Assembly (NCBI GenBank): GCA_947499735.1
Contig: CANMPP010000001.1
Span: 1,302,001-1,366,000, forward strand
DNA length: 64,000 nt
Source: an uncultured Pelagimonas sp.
GTDB lineage: Bacteria; Pseudomonadota; Alphaproteobacteria; Rhodobacterales; Rhodobacteraceae
Direction: 5' to 3'
Shown here piece after piece: positions 19,028 to 27,802 of this stretch. The position numbers and the translations under genes were made by a program. The first letter of the stretch is position 1. The number at the start of each line of letters is the position of its first letter. The notes below the pieces were generated by a model. It had not been told where the DNA came from and ran no database searches. It saw only the letters and a program-made list of their open reading frames with translations.

Positions 19028-20029
19028 ATGAAATCCCTGTTGTCCGCAATCGCCCTTTCCACGGTGGCCATCCCTGCCCTTGCTGATGAAGTGAATATCT
19101 ATTCTTATCGCCAGCCAGAGCTTTTAGCCCCCCTGACTGAGGCTTTTACAGAAGAGACAGGGATCAACGTGAATGTCGCCTTCCTGAACAAGGGCATGGT
19201 CGAACGGTTGAGCGCGGAAGGCAAAAGATCGCCTGCGGATCTGGTTTTCACCGTCGATATTGCGCGTTTGTCCGCTGTCGTTGACGCCGGTCTGGCCCAG
19301 CCCATTGAATCTGAAATCCTAAACACCAACGTGCCCGATCAATACCGTGATCCCGGCAAAGAATGGTGGGGCCTGACGACACGCGCGCGCATTATATATG
19401 CCTCGAAATCCCGCGTAGATCCCAGTGACGTCACAACATATGAAGATCTGGCCGACCCAAAATGGAAAGGGCGCATTTGCACCCGCGCGGGCACGCATGC
19501 CTACAATGTTGCGCTGCTGTCTGCCGTGATTGAACATCAAGGGCTAGAGGGTGCAAAAACATGGCTCGAGGGTGTGAAAGCAAACTTGGCGCGCAAACCG
19601 CAAGGTAATGATCGCGCACAGGTGAAAGCGATTTGGGCAGGTGAATGCGATATTGCCATCGGCAACACCTATTACATGGGCAAAATGCTAGAGGATAAAG
19701 AACAAAAAGCCTGGGCTGAAGATGTGAATGTTCTGTTCCCAACATTTGAAAACGGCGGAACCCATGTCAATATTTCCGGCGTTGCGTTGACCAAGCATGC
19801 ACCAAATAAAGAAAACGCGATTAAAATGATCGAGTTTTTAACCTCGCCCAAGGCGCAAGAAATCTATGCCGAAGCGAATTATGAATACCCAATCGCGCCG
19901 GGATCTCAGGCCAGCGATCTGGTGGCCTCTTGGGGATCTTTCACAGCGGATGACGTGAATCTTATGACGCTAGCAGGCCATCGCGGAGAGGCGTTGAAGA
20001 TCATTGAAGAGGTTGGCTTCGACGATTGA
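19028..20029 (+). CDS. Periplasmic Fe(3+)-binding ABC transporter protein (FbpA/FutA type)
   Basis: 333-residue substrate-binding protein with a signal peptide (MKSLLSAIALSTVAIPALA, cleavage about residue 19), then DEVNIYSYRQPELLAPLTEAF, the start seen in class II ferric-binding proteins. The GNTYYMGKM segment contains the adjacent tyrosines that bind Fe(III) in FbpA/FutA proteins. GGAG sits 7 bases before ATG 19028. No permease or ATPase gene is adjacent, so the transporter partners must lie elsewhere. A clear terminator follows the gene, so it is monocistronic. Divergent from marR. Confidence 0.88.
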   Translation: MKSLLSAIALSTVAIPALADEVNIYSYRQPELLAPLTEAFTEETGINVNVAFLNKGMVERLSAEGKRSPADLVFTVDIARLSAVVDAGLAQPIESEILNTNVPDQYRDPGKEWWGLTTRARIIYASKSRVDPSDVTTYEDLADPKWKGRICTRAGTHAYNVALLSAVIEHQGLEGAKTWLEGVKANLARKPQGNDRAQVKAIWAGECDIAIGNTYYMGKMLEDKEQKAWAEDVNVLFPTFENGGTHVNISGVALTKHAPNKENAIKMIEFLTSPKAQEIYAEANYEYPIAPGSQASDLVASWGSFTADDVNLMTLAGHRGEALKIIEEVGFDD

Positions 20030-20051
20030 TCGGAAAAACTTTGCGTCTCTG

Positions 20052-20083
20052 AAAAGGGTGCCTTATCGGGGCGCCCTTTTTTA
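20052..20083 (+). terminator. Intrinsic terminator after the iron-binding protein gene
   Basis: GGGTGCC (20056-20062) and GGCGCCC (20070-20076) pair with one G-T wobble across a 7-base loop and are followed by six T. It lies 26 bases after the stop codon. Confidence 0.85.
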
Positions 20084-20301
20084 ATATCCCTGTCAGACCA
20101 TCATACCGGGTGAATAAAGTGTAAAGTTCTTGTGTGACGCGACATAAAATGGTTGATTTTTAAATCATTAACCGCCATCGGTTATGTGCGACCGTTACCG
20201 CACCCGACTGTCTCCTTTTCTGGCGTCATTCTTGTTTGCACCGACTGACGCCGACATTGTCGCAATACCGCGGACAGTGAATTTTATTTGAGGAGAACGG
20301 T

Positions 20302-20508
20302 ATGCCTACAGGTACCGTAAAATGGTTCAACACTGAAAAAGGCTACGGCTTTATCGCACCAGAAGGCAGCTCAAAGGACGTGTTCGTACACATCTCTGCG
20401 GTTGAGCGTTCCGGCCTGACAGGTCTGGCAGACGGTCAAAAAGTTTCTTTCGAAATCCAGCCTGGCCGCGACGGCCGCGAATCCGCAGTGGATTTGGCAG
20501 CTCTTTAA
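20302..20508 (+). CDS. Cold-shock domain protein
   Basis: 68-residue single-domain CSP/CspA family RNA chaperone. RNP-1 is seen as [10 protein letters not shown] and RNP-2 as [10 protein letters not shown]. The start is fixed by GAGGAGAACGGT before ATG 20302. The preceding 218 bp after the last terminator contain no gene; such long leaders are usual for cold-shock genes and often control translation, but no specific cold-box is claimed. A strong terminator follows. Confidence 0.95.
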   Translation: MPTGTVKWFNTEKGYGFIAPEGSSKDVFVHISAVERSGLTGLADGQKVSFEIQPGRDGRESAVDLAAL

Positions 20509-20535
20509 GAGCCCGGTTGAACGTTAGACAAATAG

Positions 20536-20568
20536 AAAAGGGCAGGTTTCACACCTGCCCTTTTTCTT
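20536..20568 (+). terminator. Intrinsic terminator after the cold-shock gene
   Basis: A perfect 8-bp stem GGGCAGGT (20540-20547) / ACCTGCCC (20553-20560), loop of 5 bases, followed by TTTTTCTTTT. Confidence 0.9.
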
Positions 20569-20782
20569 TTGCTGCATCTGCACCGTGTCAAGACGCGCTC
20601 GTTAAGGGTCCTATACATAATGTTACCGGCCCTTACCCCCCTCGAACATCAAACCTTTTCCACCAATCCTGCCGTTTATAGAACTGAATCAAAAGACGGC
20701 TGTGGGGATGAATCGGTCGTTCAAATAGAAGAACTAAAGGCCGCTTTTGACAAAAGTTTCGGTTTCAATATTCTTTTGAGAC

Positions 20783-21337
20783 CTAAGCTTTCACTGCTTC
20801 CCAAAGGTCAGGGTAAACGCGAACGAGGCCAAATTCATCAACGATCAAATCCGTTTCATACCCGCTATCGACCGAAGTGTATCTATAGCTATTCTCATTC
20901 AACCGCTCATATCGCTGCCTCAGCGGTTTGAACGTCCAAGTTTTATCATCCAGCCAGACTGCAGTGAACTCAGCCTGATCTCCGATCCTTAGCCCAAGTC
21001 GCTTGATAGCGTTCGTGTTCGTAGCTGGTGTAAATCCAAGATCGATGTCCAGCAACGTATCAACAGCATCCACAGCTTTGTCATTCAATGTCCACGTGCC
21101 GTTGGCTTGCCGCGTAAGAGCGAGATTGAGCCTATCCGCCCCAATCCAACGCTCGACGGTGGCGGCGTGACATTCCCACTCGTCATTGCAGGTCACGGAA
21201 TAGGCTATTCGGACAGGATAACTTTCCGCTGCGTAGATAGCCATGCCCGAGACTACGTGAGAAGTCCCGTTATGGTTAATCGAACAGGCTTCAGAACCTA
21301 AAATATCAATCCGTTGCCACATAATACTTCGCATCAT
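20783..21337 (-). CDS. Putative glycolipid-binding family protein (PF06475-like)
   Basis: About 184 residues. The sequence DIDLGFTPATNTNAIKRLGL and the C-terminal TDLIVDEFGLVRVYPDLWEAV are characteristic of the putative glycolipid-binding family, known from the Pseudomonas PA1994 structure, whose fold resembles lipoprotein-carrier proteins; real function is unknown. An early element, MWQRIDILGSE, matches the family start. The start is one of two adjacent ATGs (21337 or 21334) with GGAG just upstream; an extension to 21382 is possible but lacks a site. It has no functional partner nearby and points toward the cspA gene. Confidence 0.75.
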   Translation of the reverse strand: MMRSIMWQRIDILGSEACSINHNGTSHVVSGMAIYAAESYPVRIAYSVTCNDEWECHAATVERWIGADRLNLALTRQANGTWTLNDKAVDAVDTLLDIDLGFTPATNTNAIKRLGLRIGDQAEFTAVWLDDKTWTFKPLRQRYERLNENSYRYTSVDSGYETDLIVDEFGLVRVYPDLWEAVKA

Positions 21338-21732
21338 TGTCTCCATCCATCGCTTGCGCGTTGCTTCTCGCATAGCAGACATTCATGCGGCACGCAGCAT
21401 CAGTCAATTTGGGCTCAAATCTGCCATTCGCTGCTAACTGGCCGATTGGCGCGTTTGCCTTGTTCGATGCATCTGTGGAGACATGATTGAAAAAGGAGCT
21501 TCTATTCCTTCATCATATCTTGCCTCTATATCCTGATAGGTATTTGGTGCGGCATTGTGCATGCTCACTAGTGCGCAAACAGGGGGTGGATCAGTTTACG
21601 CTTGAACAATCGGGTTCTTTCAGGGCCGGATAGTGCCCAGACATAGACACCGCACAAACCATACCCCAGAAAAGCAAAACGGCGCCCGATTAGGACGCCG
21701 CCGAGTTGCTCTCGAAAGATCGAGTGCGAAAC
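21338..21732 (-). other. Intergenic region between acpP and the glycolipid-binding gene
   Basis: 395 bp. The end near acpP holds a clear terminator (21670-21700). The rest has only short open frames without ribosome sites; I see no gene or RNA here. Confidence 0.6.
21670..21700 (-). terminator. Intrinsic terminator after acpP
   Basis: On the minus strand CGGCGTCC / GGGCGCCG form an 8-bp stem with one G-T wobble and a 5-base loop, followed by TTTTGCTTTTC. It lies about 33 bases after the acpP stop. Confidence 0.85.
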
Positions 21733-21966
21733 CTAGGATGCTTCTTTGATGAAACCAACCGCGTCGCCGAATGTCTGAATTGTTTCAGCAGCGTCGTCTG
21801 GGATTTCGATGCCGAACTCTTCTTCGAACGCCATAACCAGTTCAACTGTGTCCAAGCTGTCTGCGCCCAGATCATCGATGAAGGATGCGTTTTCGGTCAC
21901 TTTGTCTTCTTCGACGCTCAGGTGCTCGACAACGATCTTTTTTACGCGCTCTGCGATATCGCTCAT
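21733..21966 (-). CDS. acpP: Acyl carrier protein
   Basis: 77-residue acidic carrier of fatty acid intermediates. The phosphopantetheine attachment serine is S37 in [25 protein letters not shown] lies 6 bases before the ATG. It is downstream of fabG and fabD on the minus strand but separated from fabG by 249 bp with its own candidate promoter (22157-22184), consistent with the high separate expression of acpP. Confidence 0.97.
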   Translation of the reverse strand: MSDIAERVKKIVVEHLSVEEDKVTENASFIDDLGADSLDTVELVMAFEEEFGIEIPDDAAETIQTFGDAVGFIKEAS

Positions 21967-22156
21967 AATATATCCTCACTTTGCGGGTCTGCGACCCTGA
22001 TTGCCCTGCCTAACGGCCCGAGCCTTTGATTGCCTTACCCTTGATTTTGCGGGGTTTCGGCGGCTGAAGCCCGTTCGGGCCGATGAATGCCCAAATAGGG
22101 CGTGATGAGGGCGATTACAACCATAGTTACCAAATCCCTCATCAGAAACTGACGCG

Positions 22157-22184
22157 CCTATAGCACAGCAGGGCGCGTTGGCAA
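22157..22184 (-). promoter_or_regulatory. Candidate sigma-70-type promoter for acpP
   Basis: On the minus strand TTGCCA and TATAGG are separated by 16 bases, about 190 bp upstream of the acpP start codon. This is visual matching only; no transcript start is known. Confidence 0.4.
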
Positions 22185-22215
22185 ATCTTTTCGCATGACG
22201 CACATGCGAAAGGAC

Positions 22216-22953
22216 TTATAGCATGGCCATACCGCCATTCACATGCAACGTGGTGCCCGTGACATAAGCGGCTTCTTGGCTGGCCAGATAGACAACTGCG
22301 GCTGCGATCTCTGCAGGGTTGCCCATACGGCCCGATGGAATTTGTGTCAGGATAGCGGATTTCTGATCATCATTCAGCTTGTCCGTCATCGCCGTTTCAA
22401 TGAAACCGGGTGCAATCGCGTTCACTGTGATGCCGCGGCTTGCGACTTCATAGGCCAGCGATTTGCTCATGCCGACCATGCCGGCCTTGGCCGCCGCATA
22501 GTTGCCCTGCCCCGGATTGCCTGTGGCACCAACAACAGATGAGATATTGATAATCCGACCCCAACGCGCCTTCATCATGCCGCGCAGCACGGCTTTGGAC
22601 AGGCGGAAGGTAGATGTCAGGTTGACGTCCAGAACCTGGCTCCATTCGTCATCAGACATGCGCATGAACAGATTGTCACGCGTGATGCCGGCATTGTTCA
22701 CCAAAATGTCCAAACCACCCATGGCCGCAACAGCGTCTTTGGGCAGCGCTGTAACGGCCTCAGCATCGCCTAGGTTACAGGGCAAAACAAACGCGTTTTC
22801 ACCCAATTCTGCTGCCAGCGCCTCGAGAGGTTCCACACGGGTGCCAGACAAACTGACCTTGGCACCTGCTGCATGCAGTGCCTTTGCGATTTCGCCGCCG
22901 ATGCCACCGGATGCACCAGTGACCAGCGCGCATTTTCCTGTCAGATCAAACAT
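22216..22953 (-). CDS. fabG: 3-oxoacyl-ACP reductase
   Basis: NADPH-dependent short-chain dehydrogenase of fatty acid elongation, 245 residues. Cofactor motif TGASGGIGG at 12-20, NNAG at 86-89, catalytic S139, Y152 and K156 (NYAAAKAGM). The C-terminus YVTGTTLHVNGGMAML is typical of FabG. AGGAAG precedes the ATG. It follows fabD by 18 bases, so the two are one transcript; acpP follows. Confidence 0.97.
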   Translation of the reverse strand: MFDLTGKCALVTGASGGIGGEIAKALHAAGAKVSLSGTRVEPLEALAAELGENAFVLPCNLGDAEAVTALPKDAVAAMGGLDILVNNAGITRDNLFMRMSDDEWSQVLDVNLTSTFRLSKAVLRGMMKARWGRIINISSVVGATGNPGQGNYAAAKAGMVGMSKSLAYEVASRGITVNAIAPGFIETAMTDKLNDDQKSAILTQIPSGRMGNPAEIAAAVVYLASQEAAYVTGTTLHVNGGMAML

Positions 22954-22971
22954 TGTTTTCTTCCTCTCGCT

Positions 22972-23913
22972 CTAGCCGTTCAACTGTTCTACAGCCGCTT
23001 TGACATTATCAGCCGTGCCGACAGCCAGCACAGATGCGGGTTTATGGATGCGGCGCACCATTCCGCTTAGCGCCTTGCCCGCGCCGATTTCCCAGAATGT
23101 ATCGACACCCTGATCAACCATCGTATCAACGCATTCACGCCACCGCACAGAACCACAGACCTGATCAACCAACAAGCTGCGGATGTCATCCGGGTCTTGT
23201 GTTGCCGCAGCACTGACATTTGCAATCAAAGGCACCGCAGGAGCCTTGATTGTCACGTCAGCCAACGCCGCCTTCATGGCGTCAGCAGCCGGTGCCATCA
23301 ATGCGCAGTGGAACGGTGCAGACACAGGCAGTAACAGAGCGCGTTTCGCACCCGCCGCTTTGGCCAGATCCGCAGCACGTTCTACAGCGGCTTTGTGGCC
23401 AGAAATCACAACCTGTGAAGGATCATTGTCATTCGCCGCCTCACAGACCTCGCCCTGCGCAGCTTCTGATGCAACGGCGCGCACCTGCTCTAACGACAGG
23501 CCCAAAACCGCAGCCATCGCCCCAACACCGGGTGGCACCGCGCTTTGCATCGCTTCACCGCGCAAACGCAATAGGCGTGCAGCATCCGCAACAGAAAGAG
23601 CACCCGCAGCCGTCAGCGCGGAATATTCACCCAAAGAATGGCCCGCTACATAGCTGGCCGCATCAATGGTCACACCTTCCGCTTCCAAAGCACGCATCGC
23701 CGCCAGAGATGTGGCCATAAGCGCCGGTTGAGCATTGGCGGTCAATGTAAGGGTATCAGCATCGCCGTCCCAAATCAGCTGAGACAGCTTTTCGCCCAGA
23801 GCGTCATCGACCTCTTCAAAAACGGCTTTTGCAGAGGCGTAACTGTCTGCAAGATCTTTGCCCATACCGATCGTTTGGGCGCCCTGCCCTGGAAACAGAA
23901 AAGCTCTGCTCAT
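22972..23913 (-). CDS. fabD: Malonyl-CoA:ACP transacylase
   Basis: Loads malonyl groups onto AcpP, 313 residues. Motifs: FPGQGAQTIGMG at the N-terminus, nucleophile S93 in GHSLGEYSAL, and a conserved VSAPFHCALM segment with the catalytic histidine. ATG 23913 is preceded by GGAG; the open frame runs further to 24036 but with non-FabD sequence. First gene of fabD-fabG(-acpP). Confidence 0.96.
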   Translation of the reverse strand: MSRAFLFPGQGAQTIGMGKDLADSYASAKAVFEEVDDALGEKLSQLIWDGDADTLTLTANAQPALMATSLAAMRALEAEGVTIDAASYVAGHSLGEYSALTAAGALSVADAARLLRLRGEAMQSAVPPGVGAMAAVLGLSLEQVRAVASEAAQGEVCEAANDNDPSQVVISGHKAAVERAADLAKAAGAKRALLLPVSAPFHCALMAPAADAMKAALADVTIKAPAVPLIANVSAAATQDPDDIRSLLVDQVCGSVRWRECVDTMVDQGVDTFWEIGAGKALSGMVRRIHKPASVLAVGTADNVKAAVEQLNG

Positions 23914-24150
23914 GTTATTCTCCAAATCACGACGCATCACAACGCCTTTTGAAGACTGGCATTTACCGTGACATCGGGCCGCACGCAATGGATCTTGGAC
24001 AGATTTGTTGTCCCTTGGGCATGAATGCAGATCCAACTTGGATCAGCCCCGAAAAAGGCGTTCCTAATTTCACAGTTGTGATGGGCGCGGGATTGCCACA
24101 GTCCCAGCAGTTTGATTGAGTTAAGACCAGAGGCAGAAAAAGGCAGGGCT

Positions 24151-25356
24151 ATGCATCCCCACCCCAAATACATTTCAAACACAGAAGATCGTTTCGGATC
24201 CATCGCCAAATTGTTTCATTGGACCGTAGCCTTTGGCATTCTATTGGCGCTGCCCCTTGGGATCATCGCTGAACGTTATCCAGAAGATGGTGCCAGTCTA
24301 GATGCCAAAGTGTTCCTGTTCTCGCTGCATAAAACAGTCGGAATCGTCATTTTTCTAACGGCCACATTACGCATTCTCTGGGCCTTGGGTCAGCCCCGCC
24401 CTGCCCCATTACATCCTGAGCGCAAGGCAGAAACCTTTTTGGCAGAGTTAATTCACTATCTGCTCTACGGATCGATGGTCATCGTGCCACTGTCCGGTTG
24501 GATCCATCACGCGGCAACATCAGGCTTTGCCCCAGTGTTCTTACCCTTTGGCGATGATTTGTTTTTTGTTCCGAAAAATACAACAGTGTCAGAAACTGCA
24601 TCCTCTATCCATTGGATTGCCACCAAGATCTTGATAGCGTCTTTGGTGCTTCATATCGTCGGGGCGCTCAAACACCATATCATTGATCGTGACATCACCT
24701 TGCGGCGTATGTGGTTTGGCACCGCGTCTGGCGGGGTAGCAGGCACGCATCCGTCATATTTTGCACCGATTGGGGCCATTGCGATCTGGATTGTGGCCAT
24801 TGGCATTGGCGTTACAGTGCTGTCCTCTGACCATAGCGCCCCGACAACAAGCGGATCGGTTCAAAGCGCAGGCGGCAGTTGGACCGTTGAAACAGGCACC
24901 TTATCCATCGATGTGCAACAATTCGGATCGGTTGTATCCGGCGATTTTGCCGGATGGCGCAGCGCGATTGATTTTGATCCTGATGCGACCGAGGGACAGG
25001 TTGGAAACGTGCAGGTGGAGATCGACATAGCCACTTTGACATTGGGCTCAGTGACGGAACAAGCCTTGGGTGCTGGCTATTTCGAAGCAGAGCAATTTCC
25101 AAACGCGCATTTTGCTGCAGACTTGTTCAAAACCGAAACAGGGTATGAGGCCACAGGAACCCTGACAATCCGCGAGATTGAAATTCCAGCGACCTTACCC
25201 TTCATCTTAGAAATGGTTGATGGTGTCGCACATGTGTCGGGCCAAATGCAGGTGGATCGCCGGGATTTTGGCATTGGTTTGGCAACCACAGATGACAGCC
25301 AGCTGGGCTTTTCCGTTGCGATCAATGTCGCGCTTACCGCGCGCCCTGCGCAATAA
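24151..25356 (+). CDS. Cytochrome b561 - YceI fusion protein
   Basis: 401 residues joining two domains. Residues about 15-185 are a four-helix di-heme cytochrome b561 (candidate heme ligands H23, H60, H119/H120, H168, H175). A further membrane segment lies at about 206-226. Residues about 243-401 are a YceI-like lipocalin domain placed in the periplasm, starting GGSWTVETGTLSIDVQQFGS. In the family the b561 part moves electrons across the membrane, while YceI domains bind isoprenoid-type lipids such as polyprenyl or quinone molecules; a role in quinone redox chemistry is inferred. ATG 24151 follows GGCAGGG. A free-standing YceI gene faces it downstream. Confidence 0.9.
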   Translation: MHPHPKYISNTEDRFGSIAKLFHWTVAFGILLALPLGIIAERYPEDGASLDAKVFLFSLHKTVGIVIFLTATLRILWALGQPRPAPLHPERKAETFLAELIHYLLYGSMVIVPLSGWIHHAATSGFAPVFLPFGDDLFFVPKNTTVSETASSIHWIATKILIASLVLHIVGALKHHIIDRDITLRRMWFGTASGGVAGTHPSYFAPIGAIAIWIVAIGIGVTVLSSDHSAPTTSGSVQSAGGSWTVETGTLSIDVQQFGSVVSGDFAGWRSAIDFDPDATEGQVGNVQVEIDIATLTLGSVTEQALGAGYFEAEQFPNAHFAADLFKTETGYEATGTLTIREIEIPATLPFILEMVDGVAHVSGQMQVDRRDFGIGLATTDDSQLGFSVAINVALTARPAQ

Positions 25357-25373
25357 TCAGCCCCACAGAGCAT

Positions 25374-25405
25374 TAAAAAGGCCGCCCCTATTTTGGGGCG
25401 ACCTT
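25374..25405 (-). terminator. Intrinsic terminator after yceI
   Basis: On the minus strand AAGG..CGCCCC / GGGGCG..CCTT form a long stem followed by TTTTTAAT. It ends the yceI transcript; the plus-strand side lacks a T-run. Confidence 0.7.
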
Positions 25406-25453
25406 GAAACGTCACATAAGCGTCAGGTTACATCAACCTGAACTGATCCAGAA

Positions 25454-26038
25454 TTACTCGGCCTTTTCAGCTTCGATAGAAATCAGAACCTTCACTTCAT
25501 CAGAAATGAACGGAGCAAAGGCACCCAGCCCATAATCTGACCGCAACACTGTCGCAGAGGCATCAAAACCCAACCAAGGTTTTTGATTGCGCGGATGCAC
25601 GTTCGCCTGGTTCAATTTCGCATCCAGAACAACCGGCTTCGTCACACCGTTTAGCGTCAAGTCACCCGTGATCAGCGCCGTTGTTTCGCTGGTTACTTCA
25701 ATAGAGGTCGAAGAAAAGGTAATTTCTTCCTCCTCAGAGGCGCCAAAGAAATCTGACCCCATAAAGTGATTGAACCGTGCTTCCCAGCCCGTCAGCATGT
25801 CCGTTTCTTTCATAGATACGGTCACAGATGACGCTGCTGGATCCGCCTCGTCATATGAAATTTCGCCCGCGAATCCAGAGAACATGCCGTAAGTTGTAGA
25901 ATAGCCCAAGTGCTCATATGAGAACACAATCTGGCTGTGGCTTGAATCCAAAACATATTCATCCGCAGCAATCGCTTGGCCGGATGCAAACAGGGACGCA
26001 GCAGTGCTGAGTGCGATAGAAGTTATAAGGTTTTTCAT
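25454..26038 (-). CDS. YceI-family periplasmic protein
   Basis: 194 residues with a signal peptide (MKNLITSIALSTAASLFASGQAIAA) and a YceI lipocalin-like domain: YVLDSSHSQIVFSYEHLGYSTTYGMF, then LTLNGVTKPVVLDAKLN and the C-terminal LGAFAPFISDEVKVLISIEAEK. Family members bind long isoprenoids. Its convergent partner is the b561-YceI fusion, so the two may exchange a lipid or quinone ligand in the periplasm (inference). GGAGC is 8 bases before the ATG. An extended frame up to 26206 has no supporting site. Confidence 0.93.
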   Translation of the reverse strand: MKNLITSIALSTAASLFASGQAIAADEYVLDSSHSQIVFSYEHLGYSTTYGMFSGFAGEISYDEADPAASSVTVSMKETDMLTGWEARFNHFMGSDFFGASEEEEITFSSTSIEVTSETTALITGDLTLNGVTKPVVLDAKLNQANVHPRNQKPWLGFDASATVLRSDYGLGAFAPFISDEVKVLISIEAEKAE

Positions 26039-26234
26039 GAATGTAGCTCCGATTGAACTGCGTTTTAGTGTCGACTCATATTCGTCGTAGGTGACACTAC
26101 GATCATTCGCGGCAGAAAACACATCACCTGATTGTCTTTTCTCATCAAATTCTCGTAATCGATCCAATGAATTGACCACCGAACGCGTGTGGATTTGGCC
26201 CGACATCCACGATCTGATCGCAGGCCTATCGTCG

Positions 26235-26263
26235 TTGTTGCATTCTGTGCCAAATGCTGTAAA
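26235..26263 (+). promoter_or_regulatory. Candidate promoter of rpsF operon
   Basis: TTGTTG (26235-26240), 17 bases, TGTAAA (26258-26263). Transcription would begin close to 26270, exactly where the leader hairpin starts. Visual match only. Confidence 0.4.
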
Positions 26264-26269
26264 TAACGC

Positions 26270-26326
26270 GGACCTTCCGTGACTTTATTCATCGCGCAGT
26301 CTCTCGTGGGCCGGTACGGAAGGTCC
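26270..26326 (+). promoter_or_regulatory. rpsF 5' leader hairpin, candidate S6:S18 autoregulatory structure
   Basis: GGACCTTCCGT (26270-26280) is perfectly complementary to ACGGAAGGTCC (26316-26326), an 11-bp stem closing a 35-base loop that contains CCG right before the 3' arm. It ends 42 bases before the rpsF start codon. Leaders of rpsF operons in many bacteria carry a motif bound by the S6:S18 complex to repress translation. The stem is seen; the match to that motif is inferred. Confidence 0.55.
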
Positions 26327-26368
26327 ATTGCCGACCCTATGAAATGCGCCCGAAAAACTGGAGATACC

Positions 26369-26728
26369 ATGCCTCTGTATGAGCATGTTATGATCGCGCG
26401 TCAGGATCTGTCCAACGCGCAGGCCGAAGGCCTTATCGAACATTTTGGCACCGTGCTGTCCGACAATGGCGGCGCACTCGTTGAACACGAGTACTGGGGT
26501 GTCAAAACTATGGCATACAAAATCAACAAGAACCGCAAAGGCCACTATGCCTTTCTGAAAACTGATGCGCCTTCCGCAGCAGTTCAAGAAATGGAACGCC
26601 TGATGCGCTTGCATGATGACGTAATGCGCGTTTTGACCATCAAGGTTGACGCACATGAAGAAGGTCCATCCGTTCAGATGCAAAAACGTGACGAACGTGG
26701 CGATCGCCGCGAACGTCGTGAACGCTGA
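26369..26728 (+). CDS. rpsF: 30S ribosomal protein S6
   Basis: 119 residues, starting MPLYEHVMIARQDLSNAQ, with the conserved EYWGVKTMAYKINKNRKGHYAFL segment. The C-terminus is basic (RDERGDRRERRER). GGAG precedes ATG 26369. The open frame upstream crosses the leader hairpin and is not coding. First gene of rpsF-rpsR-rplI; its leader may bind the S6:S18 complex. Confidence 0.97.
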   Translation: MPLYEHVMIARQDLSNAQAEGLIEHFGTVLSDNGGALVEHEYWGVKTMAYKINKNRKGHYAFLKTDAPSAAVQEMERLMRLHDDVMRVLTIKVDAHEEGPSVQMQKRDERGDRRERRER

Positions 26729-26745
26729 TAGAGAGGATCTAAACC

Positions 26746-26973
26746 ATGGCTACTAAACCATTTTTCCGTCGTCGTAAGGTTTGCCCATTCTCTGGTGAGA
26801 ATGCGCCAAAGATCGACTACAAAGACACGAAGCTGCTGCAGCGTTACATTTCTGAGCGTGGCAAAATCGTACCATCCCGCATCACTGCAGTATCCGCGAA
26901 GAAACAGCGTGAATTGGCTCGTGCCATCAAACGCGCACGCTTCCTCGCTCTGCTGCCTTATGCTGTGAAATAA
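26746..26973 (+). CDS. rpsR: 30S ribosomal protein S18
   Basis: 75 residues. Conserved features are the N-terminal [41 protein letters not shown] and the terminal [13 protein letters not shown]. It pairs with S6 in the 30S platform. 17 bases after rpsF with GAGAGGAT before the ATG. Confidence 0.97.
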   Translation: MATKPFFRRRKVCPFSGENAPKIDYKDTKLLQRYISERGKIVPSRITAVSAKKQRELARAIKRARFLALLPYAVK

Positions 26974-26985
26974 GGAGCTGAACTG

Positions 26986-27597
26986 ATGCAAGTTATTTTG
27001 ATGGAACGTGTCGCCAAGCTGGGTCAGATGGGCGATGTTGTTGACGTTAAACCAGGCTATGCCCGCAACTTCCTGTTGCCACAAGGCAAGGCTCTGACAG
27101 CGTCCAAAGAAAACGTTGCTTCCTTTGAAGCGCAAAAAGCGCAACTGGAAGCACGCAATCTGGAAACAAAGAAAGAAGCCGAAGATCTGGCGTCCCGTTT
27201 GGACGGCGAACAGTTCATCGTGATTCGTTCTGCGTCAGATGGCGGCAACCTGTATGGTTCTGTGACACCTCGCGATGCGGCTGACGTTGCAACTGAGGCT
27301 GGCTTCACAGTTGATCGTAAGCAGGTTGTGATCCGTGCTCCTATCAAAGAGCTGGGTCTGCACATTGTTGACGTTGTTCTTCACCCAGAAGTTTCTGCGG
27401 AAATCGCACTGAACGTTGCCCGTTCTCAGGAAGAAGCCGAGCTGCAAGCATCCGGTAAATCCATCCAAGAATTGGCAGCTGAAGAAGAAGCGCAAGCTGA
27501 ATTCGAAATCAACGAGCTGTTCGATGATATCGGTTCTGCAGCGTCTGAAGATGACGACGAAGGCGGATTGGTTGAAACACCTGAGGGTGACGACTAA
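26986..27597 (+). CDS. rplI: 50S ribosomal protein L9
   Basis: 203 residues, longer than the 149 of E. coli. N-terminal domain [36 protein letters not shown] is diagnostic; a connecting helix follows (about 45-75) and the C-terminal RNA-binding domain (about 80-148). The extra about 50 residues are acidic ([24 protein letters not shown]), a tail common in alphaproteobacterial L9. A strong terminator follows 40 bases later. Confidence 0.97.
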   Translation: MQVILMERVAKLGQMGDVVDVKPGYARNFLLPQGKALTASKENVASFEAQKAQLEARNLETKKEAEDLASRLDGEQFIVIRSASDGGNLYGSVTPRDAADVATEAGFTVDRKQVVIRAPIKELGLHIVDVVLHPEVSAEIALNVARSQEEAELQASGKSIQELAAEEEAQAEFEINELFDDIGSAASEDDDEGGLVETPEGDD

Positions 27598-27633
27598 TCA
27601 AGAGAATTCATCGAATTCTGCCAAGGCCGTTCA

Positions 27634-27667
27634 AAAACGCGAAGGTTTATCCTTCGCGTTTTTTTGT
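27634..27667 (+). terminator. Intrinsic terminator of the rpsF-rpsR-rplI operon
   Basis: Perfect 9-bp stem ACGCGAAGG (27637-27645) / CCTTCGCGT (27651-27659), 5-base loop, then seven or more T. Confidence 0.92.
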
Positions 27668-27802
27668 TTCAAAACAGAAGTTTAAGTAAATTTCGAAACT
27701 GTAAACTACGATCTATTTTCCAGTTCCAATTCCCAGACCACTAACCTTCCCTCAACTCTTTGTCCTTACTTCATAACCAAAGAAATCTGTTCGGATAGTG
27801 TA

